Assembly (NCBI RefSeq): GCF_003171515.1
Contig: NC_089390.1
Span: 2,604,001-2,668,000 of the forward strand
DNA from: Pyrenophora tritici-repentis
Taxonomy: Eukaryota > Ascomycota > Dothideomycetes > Pleosporales > Pleosporaceae
Length of the DNA: 64,000 nt
Direction of reading: 5' to 3'
The position numbers were made by a program, and so were the translations under genes. This document shows positions 45,201-57,700 of the stretch, in pieces; positions within the stretch are counted from its first letter, which is position 1; every line of letters begins with the position of its first letter. The notes beneath the pieces are model-generated. The model was not told the origin of the DNA. It was given only the letters and a program-made list of their open reading frames with translations, and made no database searches.

Positions 45201-47442
45201 ACTGCCGCCCATTAAGCTCTCGAACAACAGCGTCATTTTGAGGTTCTGCGCGAACAAACAACTTTGCCCAAGCCTGCAGCTCGGGTAGCTTGCTGCTCAT
45301 GTGTTCCTTAATGGCTTCGCACGTCGAGTTGATCTCCAGAATAGTCTCCAAATGGCGCGGTAAAAGGACATCAATTATTTCCGAAAGAAATACGGAGTCC
45401 CATTTGTTCACTTTCATGGCTTCTTGAAAGAGCTCGTGGAGCAATGTGCCGTAGAGCATAGGCGCATTAGCCTTGCTCGTCGCCTTGACTCTGTCCTGGA
45501 GCACCGCTCGTCGTAAGCAACCAAATGAATCGGCAACGACGGTTGATGAGATAAGATGGTCTGGATGCAAGATGAGCATATTGTGGTGATCGTCAATTAT
45601 GCACTGGCCAGTGTTTGTGAATTCGCCAATGACGTGAACAAAAGACCCTGTTGTACAAGGCGTATCGAACCAAGCTTGTCGTAGGGTGATAGCTTTGAAC
45701 AGCTTTGTTTTCTCTTCTTCGACCAATAGCACCTAGGTGTGTTAGCTCCGGCACTGAACTATTGGAAAGGAGACTGACCTTCTCAGGCATTTGATAACCA
45801 CGGTCGGTGGTGTATGAACCTTCGTCCACTTGTTTGATTAAGTAACGCTGTATGGCCCTATTGTCCTGCTGGCTCTTCGAGAGTTAGTACGGCTTCATCA
45901 TCATGGGTGATTATGGGTGGTACGTACAGTACTTGCTGGTACCTGTGTCGCCGCGACTTCAGCAGCAGCGAACTCTTCGGCATCAATATCGTCACCAAAC
46001 TCGTCGTCGTCATCGTCATCCAGGAGATTGATTACAGGCGCTGGTGTGGCATCTTCAGTGGCTGCGAATTCTTCGTTTCCTGTTGCAGCGGCTTGACCTG
46101 TTGTTGCCGACTCTACAGATCTCGTATCGTAGAGAGATGCAACTTGCTCCAAGTCCGCAGCAAAATCATCCTCATCGTCTATTCCGAACTCGTCGTCACT
46201 TCCGGTCTGTGGGAGGGCTGGCAAAGTTACGTGTTGTTCGGGCGGCGGTGGACTGACCGGTTCTGTAGGAACGGTAACATAGCTTGTCAGATATGTTGGT
46301 TGATCGACGTGCTGGGGCACTATATCCAGGGCTTCTACGAGGTCCGTATCAAAATCATCATCCCCAAAGTCATCTGATGATCCTGGAGATGCTTGGGGTT
46401 GGTCGGCTACCAGTTCAACATTAGAGTCATCCTCTTCTTGAACAAGCTCATCATCACCATCCAGGCCCACACCAAGAGGCTCTGACCCGGGTTGCATGGT
46501 TTCAGACGTGTCCATATCTTGCTCCCGGGCACGTCGCTGTAGAGGGGAACCTGACGAGACACCTTGGCGATCTCCAGCCGCGGGTAACGGAGACGAACTC
46601 GAGGGAAGTTGCGAGTATATGCGCGGCTGCGGTTTCGATACGCATTCCCTCATTCGCTGCACCATGCTTGCAATATTGGGCTTCGCAGGTTGTCCCGGCA
46701 TCGTACCATCGGAACTGGAAGCGCCAGCAAACACATCCTCGGTTGTATCTTTCTCCTGGTGGAAAACACCATGCACTCGCCTCCTCTTCACGTTCGAGGC
46801 GGGAAACTCAACGCCACAGCTCGCCCAGCGTCGTAGTCCGTTGACGCTTCCAGCAGCGGCAGCAGATCTCGGTGACGACTCATTGATCAGGTGCGCAAAT
46901 GCTACATTCTTATTGGCGCCTGGTGTCCCTTTGCTGTTTGTGTACCGCGACCATAGTTCCATGGCCGGATCAGCCTGGGGGGTCGTGATGTCTTTCCGGG
47001 CCTGATCGAGTCTACTGTCTTCTTGTGACGGTGCAGGCGACGAACTCCTAGCGCGCTTCTTGTTCTTCCGTGGCAAAGGTGTATTCACTGCTTGCGACCC
47101 TCTCCATATCAGCTGCTCTTCTGGTGAAGCGACGGGCGGCGGCGCATGTCGCGAGGAGTCATCAATATTCCCAACGAGATCCGCCAGCGGTAGTCTCTTG
47201 GTGGCTGGAGTGGATGGCGGCGGGCAGTCGGTGATGGTTGGTAGCTTTGGCGTCTTGTTGTTGTTGCTAACATCTTTTGCGACTCGGTTCGCCTTTGGCG
47301 TGGCCATTGATTTAGATATCTTGGCTAGCGCAGCGGGTAGGTTCTCTTTCTCAGCCTCACACGCCTTCAAAGATTCGGCATTTGACGCACTCTCAACGAA
47401 TTGGAAAGACTTAAGCTTCGTCCGGGTTTGAGTCGACGGCAT
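42285..47442 (-). CDS. DNA2: DNA2 nuclease-helicase, with apparent single-base frameshift
   Basis: Four exons: 47442–45928, 45869–45779, 45732–44976 and 44926–42285. The ATG at 47442 (MPSTQTRTKLKSFQF) is chosen over the open upstream frame because fungal Dna2 proteins begin this way. The N-terminal ~500 residues are disordered and acidic. The nuclease domain shows the Fe–S cysteines (CLRRAVLQDRVK plus KCQKCYAQESC) and the catalytic VPFEVKTGK. The SF1B helicase has Walker A GMPGTGKTTT (about residue 1130), VDEASQITLP, GDHYQLPPLV, LEHQYRM, KFQGRDKEVVIVSC and NVALTRARSK. The enzyme processes Okazaki-fragment flaps and resected DNA ends in the nucleus. Exon 2 is 91 nt: one frame encodes DNRAIQRY and the next LIKQVDEGSY, so a surplus base in the AAA at 45840–45842 breaks the frame. 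Without it, about 1667 residues are encoded. Confidence 0.93.
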
Positions 47443-48140
47443 GATGGGAGGGCCGCTTACTACTTGCCACGTCGGTGGTGCGGCGTGGTTATTAGGGTGG
47501 TGGGGGAAGGCACCGTTGCGCGGGCGGTTCCATTGGCCTCGATATTGCTGCAGGGAAGACGATAAGTATGTTTTCGGTGAATGCTGAGTGTCATCAAAAT
47601 ACCTTCGGCTTCTGGTCCTGGTCAAAGAATGACCTCTGGCGAGTCGACATGGAGGCGATGGACGTCGGAAGTGGACTGAACGCGTGAACGCGTCGCGTGC
47701 AGCCAATAAGCTGGGGTGAAGCCAAAGCGGAACATAGAAGCGAAGTCACGTGGGTGGGCGCCGGCTAAGGCTCGGAGCAATGTTTGTCTCGGAGCCGAGT
47801 TGGAGAGTGCGGGACCTACGCCGCCAACCGCAATCGGTCATGGAATTGACAGGCACTTGACACACATATCGCAAGTGCCTCCGCGTATCACGTACATTCG
47901 AAAGAGACGGGAACTAGGGACGAGTCAGATTCGTGCTTTTGCACCAATTGCAGCTTTGTCACATAACAAGCTGGGGCCACTTGCATCGCCTACTAAGCGG
48001 AGTTTAGAGATTCCATCCCACGTTGCTGGGGCTCTTTCTTTCCCCAGATTGCGTGAGCTGCCGCGCGCCGCTCACAGCACACCAGACCTTCTTCTTCACA
48101 CTTTTTCCTCAGACACTCCCCTTGTAGTACTATCGCCAAC
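47443..48140. promoter_or_regulatory. Divergent promoter region, DNA2 / oxodicarboxylate carrier
   Basis: 698 bp between opposed start codons. An open frame continues upstream of DNA2 to 47706, but its content does not look like the family N-terminus. 48050–48140 is pyrimidine-rich and ends CGCCAAC before the carrier ATG. Confidence 0.5.
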
Positions 48141-49499
48141 ATGTCTGCTGCCGATGCGAAGCCATTGCCTTTTGTCTACCAGTTCGCGGCTGGTAAGTCT
48201 AACCTTTCTTAACGCCGCTCACCTCCGATGCGACTGTCATGTGTACCTGTCTGGTAGCTTGACAGAAGCCGCAGTGTGACTCTAGCTGCCTTCCAAACTA
48301 CCATCTGCAGTACAATTCAATTGAGCTCTGTGAACAAACGTTAATCATGTATAGGTGCCGTGGCCGGTGTGTCAGAAGTGAGTGCGCCAACTCTGCCGGA
48401 GCTCGCGTGAGGCGACCAATGCTGATTTTATCTTGCGCGTATAGATTCTGATCATGTGCGCACCATTCACTATGTAACCGGACGCAGGAGTTTCAATGCT
48501 GACTAAACCCAAAGGTACCCGCTGGACGTCGTCAAGACCAGAGTGTAAGCGACTGCACGTCAAATCATATCGTAACCACCTCTAAATCCACGTAGACAAC
48601 TCCAGACTGGCAAGGTTGTTGGTGATGAAGGCTACAATGGCATGGTAGACTGCTTCAGGAAGATCATCAAGAATGAGGGGTACGCTGTAGCAACCCTGGG
48701 CACTCAGACTCCATGGGCTAACACCTCTCAGTTTTTCAAGACTGTACCGTGGTATTAGCGCTCCCATTCTTATGGAAGCTCCCAAAAGGTATTTACACGT
48801 CCAGACTGCGAATCTCCATCTCTGTACTGTTCGCTGACGCCATTTAGGGCCACCAAGTTTGCGGCCAACGACTCATGGGGCACCTTCTATCGTAACCTAT
48901 TCGGTCAAAACAAGATGAACCAGTCCCTCTCCATCCTCACTGGCGCCACTGCTGGTGCAACCGAATCCTTCGTCGTCGTACCCTTCGAGCTCGTCAAGAT
49001 TCGGTTGCAAGACAGGGCGCAGGCGCACAAGTACAACGGCATGATGGACTGCGTTATGAAGATTGTCAAGCAGGAAGGCCCTCTTACCTTGTACCAGGGT
49101 CTAGAGTCGACCATGTGGAGGCACATTCTCTGGAATGCAGGCTACTTTGGTTGCATCTTCCAGGTCCGCGCTCTCCTGCCTGCGGCCTCTGACAAGAAGG
49201 GTCAAATCACAAATGACCTCATTTCTGGTGCTGTCGGTGGCACTGTCGGTACTATTCTCAACACCCCCATGGATGTCGTCAAGTCCCGTATCCAGAACTC
49301 GCCCAAGGTTGCCGGCTCAGTACCCAAGTACAACTGGGCATATCCTGCCCTCGGCACCGTCATGAAGGAGGAGGGCTTCGCTGCGCTTTACAAGGGTTTC
49401 CTGCCCAAGGTGCTGAGACTGGGTCCCGGAGGTGGTATCCTTCTCGTCGTCTTCACCGGTGTCATGGATTTCTTCCGCACTATGCGCGACGGTAAGTAG
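48141..49499 (+). CDS. ODC1: Mitochondrial 2-oxodicarboxylate carrier
   Basis: Seven exons in phase: 48141–48192, 48355–48377, 48445–48455 (11 nt), 48515–48544, 48596–48679, 48732–48788 and 48848–49499, giving 302 residues. The conceptual protein reads MSAADAKPLPFVYQFAAG, AVAGVSEILIMYPLDVVKTR and LQTGKVVGDEGYNGMVDC. Then follow SILTGATAGATESFVVVPFE and LVKIRLQDRA, with a third repeat at LISGAVGGTVGTILNTPMDV and VKSRIQ. Three carrier signatures are complete. ESFVVVPFELVKIRLQD resembles yeast Odc1/Odc2 and SLC25A21, which exchange 2-oxoadipate and 2-oxoglutarate across the inner membrane for lysine metabolism. The 5' half is cut by six introns, several under 60 bp, while the 3' half is a single exon. 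Splice choice for exon 3 is constrained by phase and homology. Confidence 0.93.
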
Positions 49500-50142
49500 A
49501 CGACGCCAAGCTGCAGTGTATGGCCTCTCATCGTAGACTCCTAAACGCGAAACCGGACAATAGACTGTGCATCCCGTATCCGCTTCTGCTACATCAGCAA
49601 AGCAGGGTCAAATAGCATTACTCAAACACTTCATGATGATCGTGCTATCTCTTCGACATGTGACACTAGCCCTCTATCCGTTGCGTAGATCACCGCCCAC
49701 ACCGTTATCTCCCCAAACTCAGTATCTTCATACCTTGGAATTGCTTCACGCGACATGATTGCTTATTCGCCTAGACTCAAAGAACACTGGTCTGGATTGC
49801 TACTGCCCACCGTTGCCCCCGCGCTCAGTATGACCCCACCACACGCGCAACGCGGGCGGCTAGACGCGGATGACGTCACCCCTCCAGCCAACCAACGCAG
49901 CCACCACCCATTGTTGCAGCCTGACCACACCCCTCCTAGGTAACTACCAACTGCCCAAACAACCAAGATTCCTTTTGCAATCATAAGAGCCAGGGTCCAA
50001 CAACACACATAAGTACGCCGCCCCTCTTCTTCTATCAGTTTTACAAAAGCTGATCACCACACACAGTCTACGAATCTAGTTCATTCAACAAACCTAATAC
50101 ACCACCTCTTCTTCCACAGCAAACAAGCAGCGCTACATCAAG
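49500..50142. other. Intergenic region before I78-like gene
   Basis: 643 bp between two genes on the same strand, with a C/T-rich leader just before the ATG at 50143. No other feature. Confidence 0.5.
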
Positions 50143-50482
50143 ATGCCTCTCGTAGTTCCCGGCCTACAGTCCACAGACGGAAAGGAAGACTGGATGACCA
50201 AGCTCATGGGCAAGAAACTTGGTGATCAGCATGATGAGATGGTTAGTTCAATCTTGCCTCCTTTCCCTTATCATATCCCCCCTATCTCCCTTATAGCGAA
50301 GTCAAATAGGCAGTTATAGCAAAGCTAATACATACGCCGAAAAGACATTCGCAAAGACCGATCTCCCCAAGGAACACCGCATCGTCAAGCCCGATTCGAT
50401 GAGCACCATGGATCACAAGCCTGAGAGGCTGAATGTCCATGTTGATGAGGATGGTACGGTTAAGAAGGTCACCCATGGTTAG
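50143..50482 (+). CDS. Small protein of the I78 peptidase-inhibitor-like family
   Basis: Exons 50143–50241 and 50345–50482 encode only 78 residues across a 103-bp intron with GTTAGT donor and GCTAATAC branch. It is too short for simple ORF screening. The protein opens MPLVVPGLQSTDGKEDWMTK and the exon joint reads DEM/TFAKTDLPKEHRIVKP. The C-terminal part has STMDHKPERLNVHVDEDGTV, which matches the conserved 'MDyrpDRLNVhvDedG' core that I recall for PF11720. Members of this family include a fungal protease inhibitor, but most fungal copies are unstudied. There is no signal peptide, so a cytosolic location is likely. Confidence 0.85.
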
Positions 50483-51095
50483 GCGCGAGTGGTTGCTGTT
50501 ACATGGCGCAGGGCTACAGACGATATAACAATCTGATGGAGTTAGGGTAGTGGTGCGGTATGAGGTATGAATATTGAAGGTCATCTTAACAGAACTCAAC
50601 AAGGAAATAAGTCACGGTTTCTTGAACACCTCTGCTTGCTGATGCTGATGCTGATGCTGATGCTGCTTCTGCTCATCGCTGTGATATGAAATATGTCCAT
50701 GTCGTTCATACACGCGAACGTCTGAAAAAGAGTGGTGTTCTCGCCACTGATCTAGAAAAGGTACCGTATCCCGAAGAACGTTTCGCCAATGCCGAATAAC
50801 AACGAAAAATCAACTACCCGAACCCAGAGAACAGCAGCGCCTGGTAGAAACAATAAACGTGGTATCATACAGTAGGGGAAAAATAAGCGCCATCGTACAA
50901 ACATTTCACGGTCCCTGGCTGCCTCAGTCATCATTTTCATCTCAGTAAGCCATGCCCCTCCCTTGCAGCCCTACAGCCCTACCATTGCGCACGGATACTC
51001 GGCTTCGCCGAAGAGCAAGTACCTTTTGTATACCGCCACAGTGGAGAACACAAAGCTTATTGCAATGTTCCCAAAAATGAATGTGGTGGACGAAA
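50483..51095. other. Convergent intergenic region with GCTGAT microsatellite
   Basis: 613 bp between the I78-like gene and the 3' end of the minus-strand regulator. Apart from the hexanucleotide repeat at 50638 nothing is recognised. Confidence 0.5.
50638..50667. repeat. GCTGAT hexanucleotide microsatellite
   Basis: Four perfect GCTGAT units followed by GCTGCT. It lies in a 3' flank and does not overlap a coding exon in my models. Confidence 0.85.
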
Positions 51096-53471
51096 CTACG
51101 CCCTCGGGCGTTTCCTCTTCGCGCTCTCACAATCACCCGTGGTATCCGCAACCGCAAACTGCGCATCATCAGTACCACTTTGACCCAGCGCCTTGACGAC
51201 CTCGCTCATCCTCAGCATGATAGCATGCATACCCTCGGGATGCTCAAAGCACAACATGATACAGGTGCGCATTGTTGTGGCAGAGAAGTAACGGCGCAGG
51301 ACCTTGTTATCGTGCTTGTTGCTCGCGGCGCCCATGACAAGACCGATCCAGAGGAGAACGCCGGCCATATCCGACCAGCACTCGGAGAGGTTTGATCTTT
51401 CAAGAGCTTCTTTGAGGTCGTTGAGGATGTTGGTGGCGGGTCGAGTGCTAGGTTGTGCGATTGTGGTGGTGGGTCGGGGGAAGAGGAAGACGTCGGAGGA
51501 GCCTGAATGGAGGGAGGAGACGGAAGGGCGTTGGGAGAACGTTGAAGAGGTGGAGAGGCGGTGCGAGTATGTTGATGAGGCTGAGGGGCGGTAGTGGTGA
51601 AATGGGAAGCCGGGTTGTGAAGCTGTCGTGTTTGCAGTGCTGTAGGTGCTGTAGGATGGGCTGACTGAGTAGTCTGTTAATGGTGTTGAGTAGTGGGGAT
51701 CAAAGGTCGAAAAGAGAGATTCGTTGGACTGAGAGGCTGCTGATGTCCTGTAGAGTGTGGATGGCATTCCTGACGATTGCAAATTGGTGAGTGCGGAGGA
51801 CAGGGTTATCCGATGGAAAATGGCATTTGCTTGGACAACAGCCGTAATTCGAATGGCCTCGTACTTCCAGTCCTCGGATTTTAAGACTTGGTTCTTGCGA
51901 AGTTCTTGTACAGGTGGGCAAAATGCTATTCGATCGTATAGACTCGTAAGCCTCTCCACGTTCCGCCGACTTTGCCTTGACTCGTGGATGAATTCATCAA
52001 TCATCGTTCTTATTTCATTCAGAAGCTTTTGTGCGTCCGAGTTGCATTCTGTTGACCTCTCTAGTGTCACGTACTTGCCGTGGGGATAATAGAGTGGCGA
52101 CTCCGGTATGGCAACGTTGAGCGGGTATTTTTTGGACGACCTGCTGGCGCAGTACCTGACATACATGGGATTTGGCCTCATTTCCCGCAGGACAGAGGTC
52201 GCCAGATGTGCCCACGAGACTGCGGAGGCTATCATACCGTCCATGCCCAGGTACTCTAGGCCACCGCGCTGTTTGATCATAGTTTCAATGCCGCCTTGGT
52301 GGTACGACAAGGAACCTTCGTTGCGGCCAATCACTTCACCCAGTATGAGCTGGCTGACCGCAATGATATTGTGATCAGCCACGCTCTCCGCGCCATTAGT
52401 CAAATTCCCACTCACGAGAATAATGACATCGTTCCGCAATGCTGCAGTCTCTATGCTCTCCACTTCACTTCGTTGGATCACGTCGTGGTGTGCGGAAGCC
52501 ATATACAAAGTGCTGAGGAATGTGTGCGGGTGTTCAAGGCATGCGGGGATCCAGTGTTTGCCTAAACCCTCAGTACCGAAATATCTGCTGCAGTGGTGCT
52601 TCAGTACTGTGACTGATACGTTGGGATGGGCGGACTGGAACATGGTTCGGAAGGGATCAATGTTCTCGCCAATCGATACTAAAGGAGGCATTGGAAAGAT
52701 GTCGAATGGGTATACTTGGTCTGTCCTAACAGGAACGACGATAGGTCCTTGCGGCAGAGTAGACTGGCGAGGTCCTGCCCGCACTACCTGGGTATCAGGA
52801 CGCGGAGCCTCTTGGGTGCTTTTGATTGGCTTCGGAGATTTGGTGTGCGAGTTTTGCTTATTCCCGCTGCTGCTTTTTCTTTTGGACGTTGCACCGGAAC
52901 GCGATTTGGAGGCACCTCGACCTTCAAAACTCGACCTGTCCGAAACTTCACTGCCTGCCCTAGAAGCGTCGTCCGATGTCTTCTCTTTCTTTAAGAAACT
53001 GAGCATGGCTCCTTGGCGAACCTCATGCATGACCTCTTTCTTTTTGAATCCATCAGGAGTGTTGGCGGTAATCCAACGGAAATCTTCATTGCGTGATGAC
53101 GGTTCCGTTGGTGAAAGACTCTTGGTTGAGGTTCGTGGATGTGCGACTTTGCTCGGGTGTTAGTATACATATCCGAAAGCATGAAACCGTAAGATGGGTG
53201 ACGTTGGTGTTCGTAATGTGGTTGCACACCATGTAGGTGCAGCGGGCATGGGCAATGAACCTCGGCGCGACATCTCTGGAAGCGATGTACGCAAATCGGA
53301 TACATATCGTGTAACGAAAGAGGCCCACTAACCAATGGGTTCATGATGAGGCGACATGGAGCTCCAGGGCAAGCTCGTATCGGAAGCTACAGTTGAGGCT
53401 GGCGAAGGATAGGCAAATGGCGTGTGATGGGCGGCGAGAAACAGAGGTCGTTCGGCTGGAGGGGCTGTCAT
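51096..53471 (-). CDS. 'Tachykinin family' fungal regulator (TF-domain-like, no zinc cluster)
   Basis: Proposed exons 53471–53333 and 53146–51096 (186-bp intron, branch TACTAACAC) join in phase to give 729 residues. The second exon is secure from FRWITANTPDGFKKKEV onward; the first exon (MTAPPAERPLFLAAHHTPFA) rests on phase and splice signals alone. A basic Lys/Ser-rich region (SKRKSSSGNKQNSH) is followed by PFDIFPMPPLVSIGENIDPF and FRTMFQSAHP. The middle has the helical repeats typical of fungal-specific TF-like proteins, with LSYHQGGIETMIKQRGGLEYLG as a hallmark. No CX2CX6C zinc cluster is present, so DNA binding is not supported. Databases call this the tachykinin family, a misleading label: there is no neuropeptide resemblance. 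A long Ser/Tyr/Thr-rich stretch lies near residue 520. Confidence 0.75.
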
Positions 53472-54767
53472 TGTGTCGACTAGCTCGATAGTCAAGCACT
53501 GGCAAGTTTGGCAGGTGAACGCAGCATCCAAATGATATCGCGGATATAGAGATCTTTTCTTGTTCAGGTTGCAGAAAGTCAGACAGAAGGGGCGAAGGAT
53601 GAATTGGTATTAGTAGGGCTGAAGGCCAAGGGGCCAGAAGTTTATATATACGGCCGGCAGCTGGGTGCCTTGCCGTTTGTGCTTTGTGCCAGAATGCGAG
53701 ATGCCGGCCATGCGTCGCAGCGTGAGGCGACAAGTAGGCAATTGTGCGTCATGCAGGGACGGTTGGGTATGTTGGTGATGCGCAGCAGTAATGTTGCGGG
53801 GAGACACACACATACGGTGAAGCAATCGGTGGCTGTGCCATGATGCTGGCTCGAGCGATGGAACGAGGGGCCTGCACGGGCGGGGATAGAGGCATTGCTG
53901 GCCCGAAGCCCAGCCCACTTTCCTGGTGGCGTCATGATGGGTTAGAACATTCTTGGATTGCATACCTGGACAGCACGCCATATGCTCAAGTCGGGATTGA
54001 TATGGGACGAGCGTGGTCATTGCGAGGGCAGAGACGCCAAACGTCTGCGCCCTCTTTGTCACCAATTCTTTTCTTTGAGCCACCGAACACCCCGCTCGTC
54101 ATCCCCAGAGAGCACCGTATATATCATTGGACACTAGTTTACACGTGCGGGTGCTGACACCAATCCCACCCATGCAGGTGCTGAACGCCTCAAGCGAACT
54201 CACCGCCGCCGTACCATCACACAGCACTGCAAACGAGCTATGCACATCCTGACCTCTTATCTGTACGCAATCTTGCCCAGTGCAGGCGTGTGATGTAGAA
54301 GCGCCTTGGCTCAGCTGTTCATGTACATACTTTTGCGCGACACGGAATACGAATTGTCATGCGATTCCACGCCAGACACATTACACAGATGCGAGCACAG
54401 TCTAAAAACCTTCGCTTACTTGGTTTACCAGCGACGCGGGCCCGCCATGTCTGGGGGTTCTGTCAAAGATGCGGTCGGGACAAGTGGGTCAACTGTCTTC
54501 ACCCAATCGTTGGGCATTCCCTCCTCGACCTACATCCGCGTCAGCAGCCCTGTGGGGTCGATACGAGCCTGTGCCGCTCGATAATTCCAACGGTAGAGCC
54601 CTACCATGACTTTGGATGTGTCGGGCAAGTAGATCGGGAGGCTGGTCAGCTCCAAGTCGCCTCGCCAGGCCAATGTAAGCATAGCAGCTTCGAACGAATT
54701 GGTACACTTGCAGTACTTTATAACTGTGTACCAAATATACATATCTATAAAGCTCCAGCTACCACAC
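53472..54767. other. Intergenic region upstream of the tachykinin-family gene
   Basis: 1.3 kb. Holds that gene's promoter and, at its right end, the 3' flank of RIC1. Frames here are short, overlapping and not protein-like. Confidence 0.5.
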
Positions 54768-57700
54768 CTACTGGTGCAAGTTGCTCATTCCAAGGCCAAA
54801 ATAATCCACAGGTGTCTGCGGGCCTGTGCCGCTCCCAGGACTGATGTCGGTCCCCCCGACGCTAGCATCACCACTATCTCCCGACGTTCTACTATTCCCG
54901 CCGGGCCCAATTTCAGTCTTCGGGCCGCCTGGTGTGAGGTGTCCATTGGTGCGTCCTCTTGAGGGTATGCCCAGTCGAGTGGCATGAAATGTGAAGTGGG
55001 ACTGGCCCGATTCTGCTGACGGGCTCTTCAGCTCTACAAGCTCCAGTGTACTTCGAAGCGTTGCACCAGACTCATCCAGCGCCATGAGAAATCGCGCTAA
55101 CTCTTTGCACAACTCCCAGTCCTGCTCGTCTTTGGCTCGTTGGAGTAAGCGCACGACTTGATCCCCTGTCGGACGCAGTTCTTCAAATGTGTGGAGAACA
55201 AGAAGATAGCCACCCGCTGTCTTCAAGTTGCCTTTCTGCAGCGATTCCTCGAACAACTCTTCTGGTGGTGGCAAATTGGCGAACAAAGTCCTCCATGATC
55301 GCACCTCAGTCTTGCGGGTGCACTGTACTACAATTTCAAGATATTGAGGAAACGAGCTCAGAAACGATAGTACGCTTGGTAAAAGAGCTTGTTCTGGGGG
55401 TGGCTGAGTGTCGACTTCCTCGTCTAGAACTTCATGCAGTAAGATTTCCAATGCATGGGGAAAATATAAGAGGTGTTGATAATGATGGCTTAGGTGCAAG
55501 GCTGCAGGGTGGTTGAACTGCGCCAGATGGGAGCGTAGTAATGCGGGAAGGAATAGGTGCGTCTGTGAAATACGTCAGCAATCGATCAATACGTAGCCAA
55601 TAGTGCGTTGTACGACGCGCATCAGCTTACCCTGGTTCCAAAACGCAAGAAGGCGAAGCTTGTGTCTCTGCGTTGGATCAATTCGGACTCTACGCCAAAC
55701 ACGATGGCTTTGTTGATCAATGCTGAGAGTGGATAGAAGTCGACAGGAATCTTGACCGGCGTAGATAGCTCCCTGCCCACTTCGGCAGATGCAGACGACA
55801 GTACGTCTTGCATATCAATCCAAACACGCATGTCATGGCCGTCAAAGAACCACAGCGAATCGCGCAGATCGTGACCATGCACATCGTTCATCGTCAGCCC
55901 TACCGAAGGACTAGGCGGTAAAGAGTCGACTTGCTTGTCTAGCGCAAATGCAGGGTGGTCGCGCATGAGAGCATATGTCTCCACGTTCTGCGCAATAATG
56001 CGCATTTCGTACTTGAGTTCACCGCCTTCCGTAGTTGTCGGCTGGAGTAACACCAGTTTTCCGTCAACAAGGAACAGGATTGTCGCAACTGCCACATCTT
56101 GGGAAGGGTCCCCATTGTCTGAGCCTTGTTAGCAGGTGCAAAGATACGGTCTGCGGAAGACTCACTAATTTGGTCTTCGGGTAATATCCAGCTTAGTGCT
56201 CGCACTCGTGGAGGCGCGCGGATAATGCCATGCAGCGCAATCTGACCGACCTGAACCAACTTTACGGTCGCATCTGTGACACTAATCACGTAGTGGTACA
56301 AGATATTTTCGTAAGTATAGACCAAAAGAGAATCCTCTCCGGACGGAGCGATCAGCACTATTGGTGCGGGTAGCTTCTGGGTATGCATGATATGACCGTT
56401 GTCGAGAGCTGCTTCGCGTGAATACACTCGGACCTTGAGCTCATGTCAGTATGAACAGAGGAGTGGATGAAGTGCCAATCATACCTCGTGAGATTCGTGG
56501 CACTCAACTGCCGCAATCAAAACATGCTGGAACCAACACATACCACCTCGCACAGCAAACTCGTTTTCTATAAAGGGATCGTCAAACATTTTCCAACGTC
56601 CACTATTCACGCTGTAATGAGCAAGTCCTCTCTTGCCCGCTATTGCAACGTATCGTCCATCATTCGATATGACCGCACTTCTGATTGGCCATTGGTCCAC
56701 CAGGTAGGCGGATGGAACTTGAACGTGATGCCAAAGCGAGACTTCAGCGGAAATGGTTGTCAGGTCTGGCAAGTCGTACCCGCGATATATCATGAAGCCG
56801 GTACTTGTCTGCATCAGCGAACGTGATATATTGGCAGACGAAAAGCACCCCGTGACCGCGCTTCGAGCCATCTCTATAATGAAGAGACGGTTGTCGTTGT
56901 TGCCTAGCATCAAAAGTTCCGCACCGCCCCCAATCCAGAATGCTTCCTTAACACTAAGAAGCCATCCCTCTTTGTTCGTCTCGGAAAGCGTCCTGTCTGA
57001 GGTAAAGCTAGTAGCGCCAGGCTTTCCATATACACTCCACATCGCCCAGCCATTCTCGTAACCAGCGAATAAACAATATCCATCAGGTGAGTAAGCCAAA
57101 ACAGTCAACTTCCCTGGTGATGTGACATTGGGTTGTAGTTTGTGCGAAAGAGGGATGTTGCCGGTGTAATCTTTTGCAGTATATACGTATATCTCACCCC
57201 TGGCGCATCCGACAGCAAGTAAAGAGAATCTTGCGTTGATTGCAGCTTTGACTCCGTGGTCATTGTTGGTCTGGGGAGTATGGAAGCCATAACCGCGGAA
57301 AATCCCCGGTATAGCGCTGTCTCGATTCGCCGTCTTTTGCACAGCAAACGCTTGTCCATCCCCAGTGATCCAACATGCCAGGTTCATAGGTCTGTCATGG
57401 ACCAAGTCAAGCAGGGTAGCCTTCCCTATCCATGTCATCTTGGATAGTAATTCAGTGCTTGTTTGACTCCCAGCGTTGTCCGGCGCCCAGCGGATACACT
57501 GTACAGCTGCAGGCTTCTCGGTTGCAACAACCAATTCGTCATCGAGGGCCAAGGCTCTTATAATACCAGCATCAACGCGTATGACCATGCGAAAGCGTAG
57601 ACTGAGCTCTTTCAATCCGCTACCCTCTCCAGGTCCCGCATTGGTGTCATGCTGACGTTGTATCTTGAAGCCCGTAATTGCGCTGCTTCTCCTCGAATGC

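Noticed and set aside
47443..47706. Extended DNA2 N-terminus
   Set aside because: The frame is open, but fungal Dna2 proteins begin at the MPSTQTRTKLKSFQF-type sequence; the extra part is probably 5' UTR read through.
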